Below the pieces are notes generated by a model. It was not told where the DNA came from. It made no database searches and saw only the letters and a list, made by a program, of their open reading frames with translations. 10,494 nucleotides of DNA from JAJPJX01 sp964568355 (GTDB taxonomy: Bacteria; Acidobacteriota; Terriglobia; Bryobacterales; Bryobacteraceae), in contig CAZMRK010000704.1 of NCBI GenBank assembly GCA_964568355.1, forward strand, positions 1-10,494, in the 5' to 3' direction. Of this stretch, positions 1 through 6,468 are shown one piece after another. Positions within the stretch are counted from its first letter, which is position 1; the number at the start of each line of letters is the position of its first letter. Both the position numbers and the translations under genes were made by a program.

Positions 1-276
1 GTGGTCTATCGCGTCTATGCCGATGGGCGGAAGGATGAGCTGGTGCGCGGTGTCGACATAGTCGGCACTCCGCTGGCCAGCTTTGCGAAGATCCTGGCCA
101 CCTCGGACCGGGCGGAGGTTTTCAACGGCTATTGCGGCGCCGAATCGGGCAGCGTTCCGGTAGCGGCGGTTTCTCCCGCGCTGCTGGTTTCGGAAATCGA
201 GGTGGAGAAAAAGACCAAGTCTCAGGACCGGCCGCCGCTGTTACCGGCTCCGGGCGAGACGGGGGCGGGGAATTGA
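1..276 (+). CDS. TldD/PmbA-like protein, C-terminal fragment (5' end outside window)
   Basis: Only the last 91 residues are present. The reading frame is open from base 1, and the GTG there is most likely an internal valine codon, not a start. The fragment matches the C-terminus of the next gene block by block: VYRVYADG / VYRVYPDG, DELVRG / EELVRG, SFAKILA / SFKDILA, a PALLVSEIEV / PSILIDDLEL strand, and a proline-rich LLPAP / LVPAP tail. That makes the two genes tandem paralogues. In the TldD/PmbA family this end corresponds to the C-terminal beta domain that closes the dimer. Whether this copy holds the HExxxH zinc motif of TldD cannot be judged, because that region lies upstream of the window. 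The stop (274-276) overlaps the proposed TTG start of the next gene by two bases, so translation is probably coupled. The family call is fairly firm through the paralogue; the biochemical role is unknown. Confidence 0.75.
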   Translation: MVYRVYADGRKDELVRGVDIVGTPLASFAKILATSDRAEVFNGYCGAESGSVPVAAVSPALLVSEIEVEKKTKSQDRPPLLPAPGETGAGN

Positions 277-2060
277 GGCGAACGGTTCTGCCGCATTCAG
301 GCCTGATGGTGGCGGGCTTGTGGGCGCTGGGACTGTTGCAGCCCGGCCTGGCGCAGGACCAGGACGTCCTGCTGCGGTCGATGCGCGATGAGCTGAAACG
401 CTCGCTGAGCCTGAAGGTCCTGAACCTGGAGACGCCTTACTACATCTCCTATGCTCTGGATGACGGAGAGAGCTTCTCGGCGGCGGCAACCTTGGGCGGC
501 CTGCTCTCTTCCCGCGACAGCCGCTTCCGGATTCCCGAAGTGCGGGTACGAGTGGGCACCTATCGCTTCGACAACACCAACTACGTAGGCAGCGATTTCG
601 GATTCGGATCCCGGTACGCGATCGGGCGATTCCCCCTGGAAGATGCGTATTCGCTGCTGCGCCGCTCCTGGTGGCTGGAAACCGACGGTGCTTACAAAGG
701 CGCCCTGGAAGCCATCTCGCGAAAGCGCGCCGCGCTGAAGAACGTCGCCGTCAGCGAGCAGATCGACGATTTCGCAAAGGCGCAGCCGGTCAAACTACTG
801 CAAGCGCCGCGGCATCCGCCTCTGGACCGCGAGGTGTGGCTGACGCGCGTGCGGGCTCTTTCCCGGATTCTGACGCGCTATCCGGAGGTCAAAGCCTCGC
901 AGGTGGAGTTCGCGGCAACGCAATCGGTGCACTACCTGGTGACTTCGGAAGGGACGGAGGTTCGCTATCCGGCCACGACCGCCTACCTGCGTGTCAAGAC
1001 CAGCGCGCAGGCGAACGACGGCATGACGGTGTGGGAAGGCTTGGCCTTTCAGGCGCTGGAACAGGAGGGGCTGCCTGCCGAGGCGGAGCTGGCCAAACGC
1101 ATCAGCGCCGCGGCCGAGCACGTGACGGCGCTGGCGAAAGCGCCCAAGGGCGAGCTTTACAGCGGCCCGGTGCTGTTTGAAGGGGAGGCGGCCTCGCAGT
1201 TGTTCGCGGAGGTCCTGGGACGAAACCTGGCGCCGCGGCGGCGCCCGGTGATGGAGCCGGGGCGTTCCGGCGCGTTCGCCTCCAGCGAGCTGGAAGGACG
1301 CCAGGGAGCTCGTATCCTGCCCGAGTGGATGGACGTGGTGGACGATCCCACGCAGCAGGAGTGGCACGGCCGGAAGCTGTTCGGCAGCTATGCAGTGGAT
1401 CTGGAGGGCGTGGTTCCCCAGCCGCTGACCCTGGTGGAGAAGGGGGTTCTGAAGAACTTCCTGTTGACCCGGCAGCCGCTGCGCGGGTACTCCGGGTCGA
1501 ACGGCCGGGCCCGCCTGCCGGGCAGTTTCGGCGCGTATTCCGCGACGGCCAGCAATCTGTTCGTGCGCGCAGGGGAGAGCATGGCGCCCGCGGACCTGAA
1601 AAAGAAGCTGCTGGAGATCTGCCAGACGCGCAATAAGCCCTATGGCGTGATTGTGCGCAAGATGGACTTTCCCTCGTCGGCATCGTTTGAAGAGGTGCGC
1701 CAGTTGCTGAGCGGGTCGGCGAGGTCCGGCGCGAGCCACCCGGTGAGCCTGCCGCTACTGGTCTACCGGGTGTATCCGGACGGGCGGGAAGAACTGGTGC
1801 GGGGGCTGCGCTTCCAGGGTCTGAACGCACGTTCCTTCAAAGATATTTTGGCGGCGGGTAATGATCAGAACGTCTTCGAGTTCTTAGAGAATGGCGGACC
1901 CTTTGCATTGATGGGCCTGGGCAATTATCTGGCGGAAACCAGCGTGGTGGCACCTTCGATCCTGATAGACGATCTGGAGTTGCGTCCGCTGGAGGACGAA
2001 CTGCCAAAATTGCCGCTGGTGCCCGCGCCCACAGCGCAGTTGACGCTGGACGGGCGTTAG
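273..2060 (+). CDS. Exported TldD/PmbA-like metallopeptidase-related protein, no HExxxH motif
   Basis: The TTG at 273 is chosen because it gives a classic signal peptide (MRRTVLPH, hydrophobic AGLWALGLL, then GLAQ with cleavage near residue 27) and overlaps the upstream stop. An ATG at 306 is possible but loses the arginines. The product is 595 aa. Residues about 50-170 fit the N-terminal PmbA/TldD region, and 348-500 carry the C-terminal core (SELEGRQGARILPEWMDVVDD, LVEKGVLKNFLLTRQPLRGY, SNGRARLPGS). TldD proteins bind zinc with HExxxH. The matching helix here (about residues 301-316, LFEGEAASQLFAEVLG) has neither histidine, so this copy resembles the non-catalytic PmbA half and may need a partner, perhaps the upstream paralogue. 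E. coli TldD/PmbA is cytoplasmic and trims peptides such as microcin B17 and CcdA; a signal peptide is atypical. Family call firm; exact function unknown. Confidence 0.82.
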   Translation: MRRTVLPHSGLMVAGLWALGLLQPGLAQDQDVLLRSMRDELKRSLSLKVLNLETPYYISYALDDGESFSAAATLGGLLSSRDSRFRIPEVRVRVGTYRFDNTNYVGSDFGFGSRYAIGRFPLEDAYSLLRRSWWLETDGAYKGALEAISRKRAALKNVAVSEQIDDFAKAQPVKLLQAPRHPPLDREVWLTRVRALSRILTRYPEVKASQVEFAATQSVHYLVTSEGTEVRYPATTAYLRVKTSAQANDGMTVWEGLAFQALEQEGLPAEAELAKRISAAAEHVTALAKAPKGELYSGPVLFEGEAASQLFAEVLGRNLAPRRRPVMEPGRSGAFASSELEGRQGARILPEWMDVVDDPTQQEWHGRKLFGSYAVDLEGVVPQPLTLVEKGVLKNFLLTRQPLRGYSGSNGRARLPGSFGAYSATASNLFVRAGESMAPADLKKKLLEICQTRNKPYGVIVRKMDFPSSASFEEVRQLLSGSARSGASHPVSLPLLVYRVYPDGREELVRGLRFQGLNARSFKDILAAGNDQNVFEFLENGGPFALMGLGNYLAETSVVAPSILIDDLELRPLEDELPKLPLVPAPTAQLTLDGR

Positions 2061-2084
2061 CGGAAGACGCCTGGGTGAAGCAGC

Positions 2085-4421
2085 GTGTGGAAGATTCTTA
2101 ATCGATACATTTTCCGGGAAATCCTGACGAGCACGATTCTGGGCACCGTTCTGGCCACGGCGGTGATTTTTCTCCAGGGAGTCGGCAACATCTTCGAGGT
2201 GTTGGTACGCAGTTCGGCCAGGCCCGAGACGATTTTTTATCTGTTCGCGCTCTCGATCCCGCCGGTTTTGCCGCTGACCATCCCCTTTGGCGTGCTGGTC
2301 GGGATTCTGATCGGCTTGGGGCGTATGTCCGGCGACGGCGAAATTACCGCCATGCGGGCGGCGGGAGTATCGAGCAGGAAGGTGATCGCGCCGGTGCTGT
2401 TTTTTGCCAGTCTGGCCACCATCGTCGCGGGTTCCGCTTCGCTGCGTCTGACGCCGCTGGCGCTGCGGGAGCAGATCCGCGTGATCAACAAGCTGCAGGC
2501 GACGCAGCTTTCGGCCGACATCCAGCCGCGCGTGTTTGAGGAGGATTTTCCCAACACCATCCTCTATGTGGGGGATGTGCGTCCGGGGCCGGTGTCGTTG
2601 TGGCGCAACGTATTCATCGCCGACGTGACGCCGCCCGACCAGCGCAAGAGCGGTCTGCGCGACAAGGCCGACGGCCCGCTGATAACCGTCGCCCGCGAAG
2701 CCATCGCCGTGCCGGACATAGAGCACAACCGGATTCAGCTTTCGATGCGGGACGGCAGCACCCACGAGATGGGAAGGGACGGCGTGGCCAACGATGCCAT
2801 CTTTCCCCGCGGCGAGCAGACTTTGCAGGCACAGGCTCCGGCCGAGCAGCACCGGCACCCCATGCGGGAGATGAACACGCGGGAGTTGATTCCGCTGTCG
2901 CGCAGCGGTCCGGACTGGGTGGAGGCGCGCATCGAGCTGCACCAGCGGCTGGCGCTGCCGATCGCCTGTATCGTGCTGGCCCTGGTGGGCATCCCGCTGG
3001 GGGTTTCCACGCGCAAGGGTGGAAAATCGGCCGGCTATGTCAATGCGGTCCTGCTGGCCTTCTTCTGCTACTACCTGGCCTTCATTACCCTGATCGGCCT
3101 GGCGCGGCAGAGGACGCTGCCCGTGGTGGTGGCGGTATGGCTGCCCAATCTCGTATTCTTCCTGGCCGGCGTGATTTTTCTGGCGCGCCTGGAGAGACCG
3201 GGGGACCGGGATCTGCTGGGGGCGGTTCGCGAGCGCTTCAACCGGCTGGCGCAATTTTTGGAACTGCGCGTTCTGGCGGCGCCTGGACCGGAGCGGAAAA
3301 AGGTCCCGTCCTCGGTGCGGATGCCGCTGCTGCCGCAGATCGTGGACACGTACGTCCTTTCGAACTTCCTGTTCTACCTGTTTGTACTGCTGGCCGCTTT
3401 CGTGCTGATGACGGAGGTCTACAACTTCTTCGAACTGCTCAGCGATATCGTCAAGAACAAGATCCCGCTGACCAAGGTGTTCACCTACCTGTTCTTTCTG
3501 ACGCCGACGCTGGTCTACACGACGCTTCCGATCAGCGTGCTGGTGGCAGTGCTGGTGACCTTCGGCGTGATGACCAAGCACAACGAGGTGACCGCATTCA
3601 AAGCCTGCGGGGTGAGCCTCTACCGGCTGGCCTTGCCGATCCTGGCGGGAAGCATGATGCTGAGCGGGGGGCTGTTCGCCTTCGACCATTACTATGTCCC
3701 CGGGGCGAACCGCAAACAGGATGCGCTGCGCAACGAGATCAAGGGCAAGCCGCCTCAAAGCTATCTGCGCCCGGACCGGAAGTGGATTTTGAGCAAGGAC
3801 TCGCGCATCTACTACTACAAGTATTTCGACCAGGCGCAGCGCACCATGGCGGGGGTGATCGTGTTCGAACTGCAGCCCGAGACCTTCCAACTGGTGCGGC
3901 AGATTTCCGCCGAGCGGGCGCACTGGGAGCCGTCCCTGCACACCTGGATTTTCGAGAACGGCTGGAACCGCGAGTTCAACGGAAAGCACGGAAGGCCCTA
4001 CCACACGTTCACCGTGGCCACCTTTCCCGAACTGACCGAGCCGCCCAGCTACTTCCTGACCGAAGAGCTGCAGGACAAGCAGATGAACTTCCGGCAGTTG
4101 GAAGACTATATCAGCGACCTGCAACAGCGGGGATTCGACACGGTGAAATTACAGGTACAGTTCTACCGGAAGTTTTCCGTGCCGCTGTTCGCGCTGATCA
4201 TGGCGATGATCGCGATTCCGTTCGGCTTCCTGGTGGGCAACCGCGGCGCGATGACCGGCATCGGCGTGAGCATCGTGATCGCCATCGCGTACTGGGGCAT
4301 CGGGATTCTTTTCGAGAAGATCGGGAATGTGAACCAGTTGCCGCCGGCCCTGGCGGCCTGGTCGCCGGATGCCCTGTTTTCGCTCACGGGGCTGTATCTG
4401 TTGTTCCGTATGCGGAGCTGA
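2085..4421 (+). CDS. lptF/lptG: Fused LptF-LptG-type lipopolysaccharide export permease (two YjgP/YjgQ modules)
   Basis: The 778-aa product is about twice the usual length (roughly 350-390 aa) of LptF or LptG, the inner-membrane permeases that, with the LptB ATPase, extract LPS and pass it to LptC/LptA. Module 1 (about 1-370) has membrane spans near 13-35, 52-78 and 100-120, a periplasmic jellyroll near 125-275, then spans near 286-306, 317-340 and 345-367. A basic linker (370-415) leads to module 2, with spans near 424-445, 465-493 and 512-535, a jellyroll near 540-665, and spans near 697-717, 722-743 and 755-775. Both modules carry the family's cytoplasmic coupling motif: GEITAMRAAGVS (85-96) and NEVTAFKACGVS (500-511). 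Both also have the short IPLG/IPFG turn in the fourth span. The GTG start at 2085 places MWKILNRYIFREIL directly before the first span, as in the family; its ribosome-binding site is weak. The stop of the TldD-like gene is 24 bases upstream, suggesting one operon. Confidence 0.92.
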   Translation: MWKILNRYIFREILTSTILGTVLATAVIFLQGVGNIFEVLVRSSARPETIFYLFALSIPPVLPLTIPFGVLVGILIGLGRMSGDGEITAMRAAGVSSRKVIAPVLFFASLATIVAGSASLRLTPLALREQIRVINKLQATQLSADIQPRVFEEDFPNTILYVGDVRPGPVSLWRNVFIADVTPPDQRKSGLRDKADGPLITVAREAIAVPDIEHNRIQLSMRDGSTHEMGRDGVANDAIFPRGEQTLQAQAPAEQHRHPMREMNTRELIPLSRSGPDWVEARIELHQRLALPIACIVLALVGIPLGVSTRKGGKSAGYVNAVLLAFFCYYLAFITLIGLARQRTLPVVVAVWLPNLVFFLAGVIFLARLERPGDRDLLGAVRERFNRLAQFLELRVLAAPGPERKKVPSSVRMPLLPQIVDTYVLSNFLFYLFVLLAAFVLMTEVYNFFELLSDIVKNKIPLTKVFTYLFFLTPTLVYTTLPISVLVAVLVTFGVMTKHNEVTAFKACGVSLYRLALPILAGSMMLSGGLFAFDHYYVPGANRKQDALRNEIKGKPPQSYLRPDRKWILSKDSRIYYYKYFDQAQRTMAGVIVFELQPETFQLVRQISAERAHWEPSLHTWIFENGWNREFNGKHGRPYHTFTVATFPELTEPPSYFLTEELQDKQMNFRQLEDYISDLQQRGFDTVKLQVQFYRKFSVPLFALIMAMIAIPFGFLVGNRGAMTGIGVSIVIAIAYWGIGILFEKIGNVNQLPPALAAWSPDALFSLTGLYLLFRMRS

Positions 4422-4433
4422 GACGCCGACGCG

Positions 4434-4451
4434 GCGCGCAGGAGTGCGCGC
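4434..4451. terminator. Perfect GC hairpin between convergent genes
   Basis: GCGCGCA (4434-4440) pairs perfectly with TGCGCGC (4445-4451) around a GGAG loop. It occupies most of the 31-base gap between the end of the permease gene and the end of the leftward beta-propeller gene. The position and the 7-bp GC stem suit a bidirectional terminator, but neither strand has a U-tract after the stem. It could instead be a dispersed palindromic repeat unit. Confidence 0.55.
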
Positions 4452-4452
4452 G

Positions 4453-5244
4453 CTACGAGGGGATGGGCAGGTTGTAGACTTCCCCGGTTTCGGCGCAGGA
4501 AAACCAGAATTTGCCTTCCCAGATGCTCATGCCGTGGGGTTCGATCACCAGGCCATCGACCTCGGGCGCGATCAGCGGCAGCATCACCTGCCGGAGGATT
4601 TGACCGGTCTTCGGATCCAGCTTAAAGAAGGACCGGTGAATGCTTTCGGTACACCACAAGGAGCCGTCGGCATCCCATCCGATACCGTGGGGACGTACGC
4701 CCGGGGCGGGGAAGGAGCGAATGACGCCTCCGCCTTCCGGATCAATCACGTAAATTGTCGCCGCGGGCGGCACAGCGACCCAAAGCTGACGGTATTTCCA
4801 TTCCATGCCGTGGGCTCCGGTCGGGTGCGGATGCGCGCCGCGCGGTCCCCATTTCACGACGCCGGAGCCGGGGCAGCGGTATTCCTTTATCGTTTTGCCG
4901 GTCTGGGCATCCAGCTTGACCAGCCGGCTGTTGTAGGTGGAGGCGATCCACAGAGCGGAACCGTCGAAGGTGATGCCGCTGCCGCGGTCGGTTTCGGTGG
5001 CGAACTCGCGGATAACGCCGCCATCGGAATAGCGCAGGAGCGCCACCCGGTTGGTACCCTGGTCGAGCACCCAGAGGCCTTCGCTGGTGGCCTGCAATCC
5101 ATTGGGATTTTTGCCCGGCGTGCGGAACGCGAGCGTTGCCGAAGGCGCGATGGTGGTGGGAAAGGTGGCCGCCCCGGCAGCGGGGCGAGCGGGCAGGGCA
5201 GGCAGGGCCAAACCGGCGAGTTTCAGGCAATCGCGACGGAGCAT
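4453..5244 (-). CDS. Exported beta-propeller protein (Vgb/SMP-30-like), Tat-type signal
   Basis: The ATG at 5244 is chosen because it begins MLRRDCLKLAGLALPALP, a twin-arginine-like leader (RR, then LKLAG and a hydrophobic stretch), with likely cleavage near the AGAA sequence at residues 23-26. The frame stays open upstream to 5535 but there runs antiparallel inside the radical SAM gene in non-protein-like composition. The 263-aa product has five visible propeller repeats, each with a G-(L/I/M) turn followed by (L/F)W: near 47-60 (LWVLDQG), 88-101 (LWIAS), 144-157 (HGMEW, LWVAV), 185-199 (HGIGW, LWCTES) and 236-249 (HGMSIW, FWFSC). Several are followed by a KLD or VIDP strand and a TGK-type turn. 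The fold resembles Vgb-like streptogramin lyases and SMP-30/NHL propellers, but no catalytic set can be assigned. It lies 50 bases after the radical SAM gene on the same strand, so co-expression is likely. No strong ribosome-binding site is seen. Confidence 0.78.
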   Translation of the reverse strand: MLRRDCLKLAGLALPALPARPAAGAATFPTTIAPSATLAFRTPGKNPNGLQATSEGLWVLDQGTNRVALLRYSDGGVIREFATETDRGSGITFDGSALWIASTYNSRLVKLDAQTGKTIKEYRCPGSGVVKWGPRGAHPHPTGAHGMEWKYRQLWVAVPPAATIYVIDPEGGGVIRSFPAPGVRPHGIGWDADGSLWCTESIHRSFFKLDPKTGQILRQVMLPLIAPEVDGLVIEPHGMSIWEGKFWFSCAETGEVYNLPIPS

Positions 5245-5294
5245 GGAAGATATGTTACTCGAAGCTCTGGGGAGATGGGCGTGCGCCGGGGGAG

Positions 5295-6323
5295 TTAGCG
5301 GATCTGAACCAGATGATCCGATTCGGGCTGCCCCTCGGGACGTGAGGTGATGGTCTGGGGGGCACGCCAGAAGTCCATGTACGAGATCTGGTGGACGCAG
5401 GCGACCGTGCAGCGGGGAGCGCACGTCTTTTCCGTGAGGAATTCGCGGCGGATATCCGCTATGGTGTACTCGGCCAGCGGCTTGGCGGGATAGCCGCGCT
5501 GCTGCGAGCAATAGTGCACCAGGCCGTTCTCGCAAATGTAGAGATAGCGCGCGCCGGCGCGGCAGCGCCAGTGGTTTTCCTTGCCGTGGGCGATATTGTC
5601 CTGGAAGTAGTTGATCTGCGCGTAGCTGCTTTTTTCCAGGTTGCGCATCTGGTTGTAGACGTCACGCTCGGCATCGCGCAGCGGCTGCAACTGGCCGCCG
5701 CCATCATGAATGATGCCGATCGTGGAGGTAAAACCGAGGGCAACGGCACGCTTGCCGACGACCAGGGCATCTTGCGGATTCCGAACTCCGCCGCCTACTA
5801 CGGAGTTGATATTGACATGGAAGTCGGCGTGCTCAGCAAGAAGTTGAAGTTTCTTGTCCAGTACCTTGAGGCTTTTTTTCGAAACTTCGTCCGGCATCAC
5901 GTTATCAATACTGATCTGAAGATGTTCCAGACCGGCGCGGTTGAGACGCTTGATGCGGTCGGCGGTGAGCAGGTAGCCGTTGGTGATCATGCCGGCGATC
6001 ATGCCGCGGCGGCGGACATGCGTGATGATCTGATCCAAATCGGGGTGCAGCAGTGGCTCGCCACCGCTGATCGTGATAATAGTAGTTCCAAGCGCCGCCA
6101 GACGATCCAAGCGCTCGTACATTGTTTCGAGCGGAACGGGCTTGGAGAAATCGTCAAACTCGTTGCAATACGCGCATGCGAGGTTACACCGCCGCATGGG
6201 AATGATGTGCGCCAGGACAGGGTGACCGGTGGAGATCAGTCCCTTGCCGATCATGCGGAGTTCTCGGGCACGACGGTGGATCCGCTTCCAGGTTCTGCGA
6301 AGTTTGGTTGCCACGTCTGCCAT
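5295..6323 (-). CDS. Radical SAM enzyme with SPASM/twitch-like C-terminal cysteine cluster
   Basis: The 342-aa product has the radical SAM cluster motif CNLACAYC (C46, C50, C53), which binds a 4Fe-4S cluster that cleaves S-adenosylmethionine, and the SAM-contacting SGGEP at 86-90. MITNGYLL (112-119) and LQISIDN (135-141) are typical later barrel strands. The tail adds six cysteines: C254, C264, C272 (CRAGARYLYIC, HYC) and C301, C305, C309 (CAPRCTVAC), as in SPASM/twitch enzymes that hold auxiliary Fe-S clusters and often modify peptides. The spacing is not the textbook SPASM pattern. The basic N-terminus (KLRRTWKRIHRRARELR) could touch membrane or nucleic acid. The ATG at 6323 is supported by AGGGAA seven bases upstream (6331-6336). 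The neighbours are a downstream propeller gene and divergent glycosyltransferases. No precursor peptide gene is visible, so the substrate is unknown; sugar, lipid or peptide targets all remain possible. Confidence 0.88.
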   Translation of the reverse strand: MADVATKLRRTWKRIHRRARELRMIGKGLISTGHPVLAHIIPMRRCNLACAYCNEFDDFSKPVPLETMYERLDRLAALGTTIITISGGEPLLHPDLDQIITHVRRRGMIAGMITNGYLLTADRIKRLNRAGLEHLQISIDNVMPDEVSKKSLKVLDKKLQLLAEHADFHVNINSVVGGGVRNPQDALVVGKRAVALGFTSTIGIIHDGGGQLQPLRDAERDVYNQMRNLEKSSYAQINYFQDNIAHGKENHWRCRAGARYLYICENGLVHYCSQQRGYPAKPLAEYTIADIRREFLTEKTCAPRCTVACVHQISYMDFWRAPQTITSRPEGQPESDHLVQIR

Positions 6324-6330
6324 GAGAGCT

Positions 6331-6336
6331 TTCCCT
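6331..6336 (-). promoter_or_regulatory. Ribosome-binding site of radical SAM gene
   Basis: The reverse strand reads AGGGAA seven bases before the ATG at 6323. This supports that start over any further upstream in the same open frame, which stays open to 6518 and would overlap the divergent glycosyltransferase gene. Confidence 0.6.
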
Positions 6337-6387
6337 GTTACAGCGCGAAGACTTTCATTAAAGCATAGACCTGTGAGAAATGCTGCA

Positions 6388-6429
6388 TTTTGAGGGGTAA
6401 GCGGTTTGTTTTGAGGGCTAAACGGTGAT
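6388..6429. repeat. 21-bp direct repeat, two copies, putative operator
   Basis: Copy 1 (6388-6408) and copy 2 (6409-6429) abut exactly. Both read TTTTGAGGG(G/C)TAA(G/A)CGGT and then diverge over three bases, matching at 16 of 21 positions by hand count. A weaker third echo, TTTCGAGCGGCTTTT, follows at 6429-6443. The 21-bp period is two helical turns, so both copies face the same side of the DNA, as expected for a regulator that binds direct repeats cooperatively. It lies in the middle of a divergent promoter region. The regulator is unknown. Confidence 0.55.
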
Positions 6430-6456
6430 TTCGAGCGGCTTTTCAGAGAAGCGGGC

Positions 6457-6463
6457 GGGAGGG
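6457..6463 (+). promoter_or_regulatory. Ribosome-binding site of first glycosyltransferase
   Basis: GGGAGGG lies five bases before the TTG at 6469. It is one of the clearest Shine-Dalgarno sequences in the window and decides in favour of this non-ATG start. With this start the protein also aligns residue for residue with its paralogue downstream. Confidence 0.65.
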
Positions 6464-6468
6464 TCGGC

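Larger units (their letters stand above)
6324..6468. promoter_or_regulatory. Divergent intergenic/promoter region
   Basis: These 145 bases separate the leftward radical SAM gene from the rightward glycosyltransferase pair and should hold both promoters. The stretch is visibly richer in A and T than the flanking genes. It contains a two-copy 21-bp direct repeat (6388-6429), a good ribosome-binding site for each flanking gene, and a six-codon mini-frame (6338-6358, reverse strand). No convincing -35/-10 pair could be fixed by eye in either direction. Confidence 0.55.

Noticed and set aside
132..272. Extended N-terminus of the second TldD/PmbA-like protein starting at 132
   Set aside because: It lies inside the preceding gene, reads as Gly/Arg-rich noise, and would bury the signal peptide that begins at 273.
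795..1739. Reverse-strand frame opposite the TldD/PmbA-like gene
   Set aside because: Low-complexity Arg/Leu/Gln composition with no family resemblance; the + strand frame matches its tandem paralogue.
1884..4124. Long open frame on the reverse strand opposite the permease gene
   Set aside because: It is rich in His, Gln and Arg with no recognisable domain, and is fully antisense to a clear two-module permease. Such frames are common shadows in GC-rich DNA.
2600..4477. Long + strand frame overlapping the permease in another frame
   Set aside because: Arg/Gly/Ala-rich composition, no motifs, and it covers the true coding frame.
5245..5535. Upstream extension of the propeller gene
   Set aside because: It overlaps the radical SAM gene in another frame and would precede the Tat-like leader with 97 non-conserved-looking residues.
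5295..6323. Assignment as the hopanoid enzyme HpnH
   Set aside because: The cluster motif context (CNLACAYCNEFDD) and the cysteine-rich tail differ from what I know of HpnH, and no other hopanoid genes are nearby.
5391..6368. Long + strand frame opposite the radical SAM gene
   Set aside because: The opposite strand carries intact CxxxCxxC, GGEP and C-terminal cysteine motifs, so this frame is a shadow.
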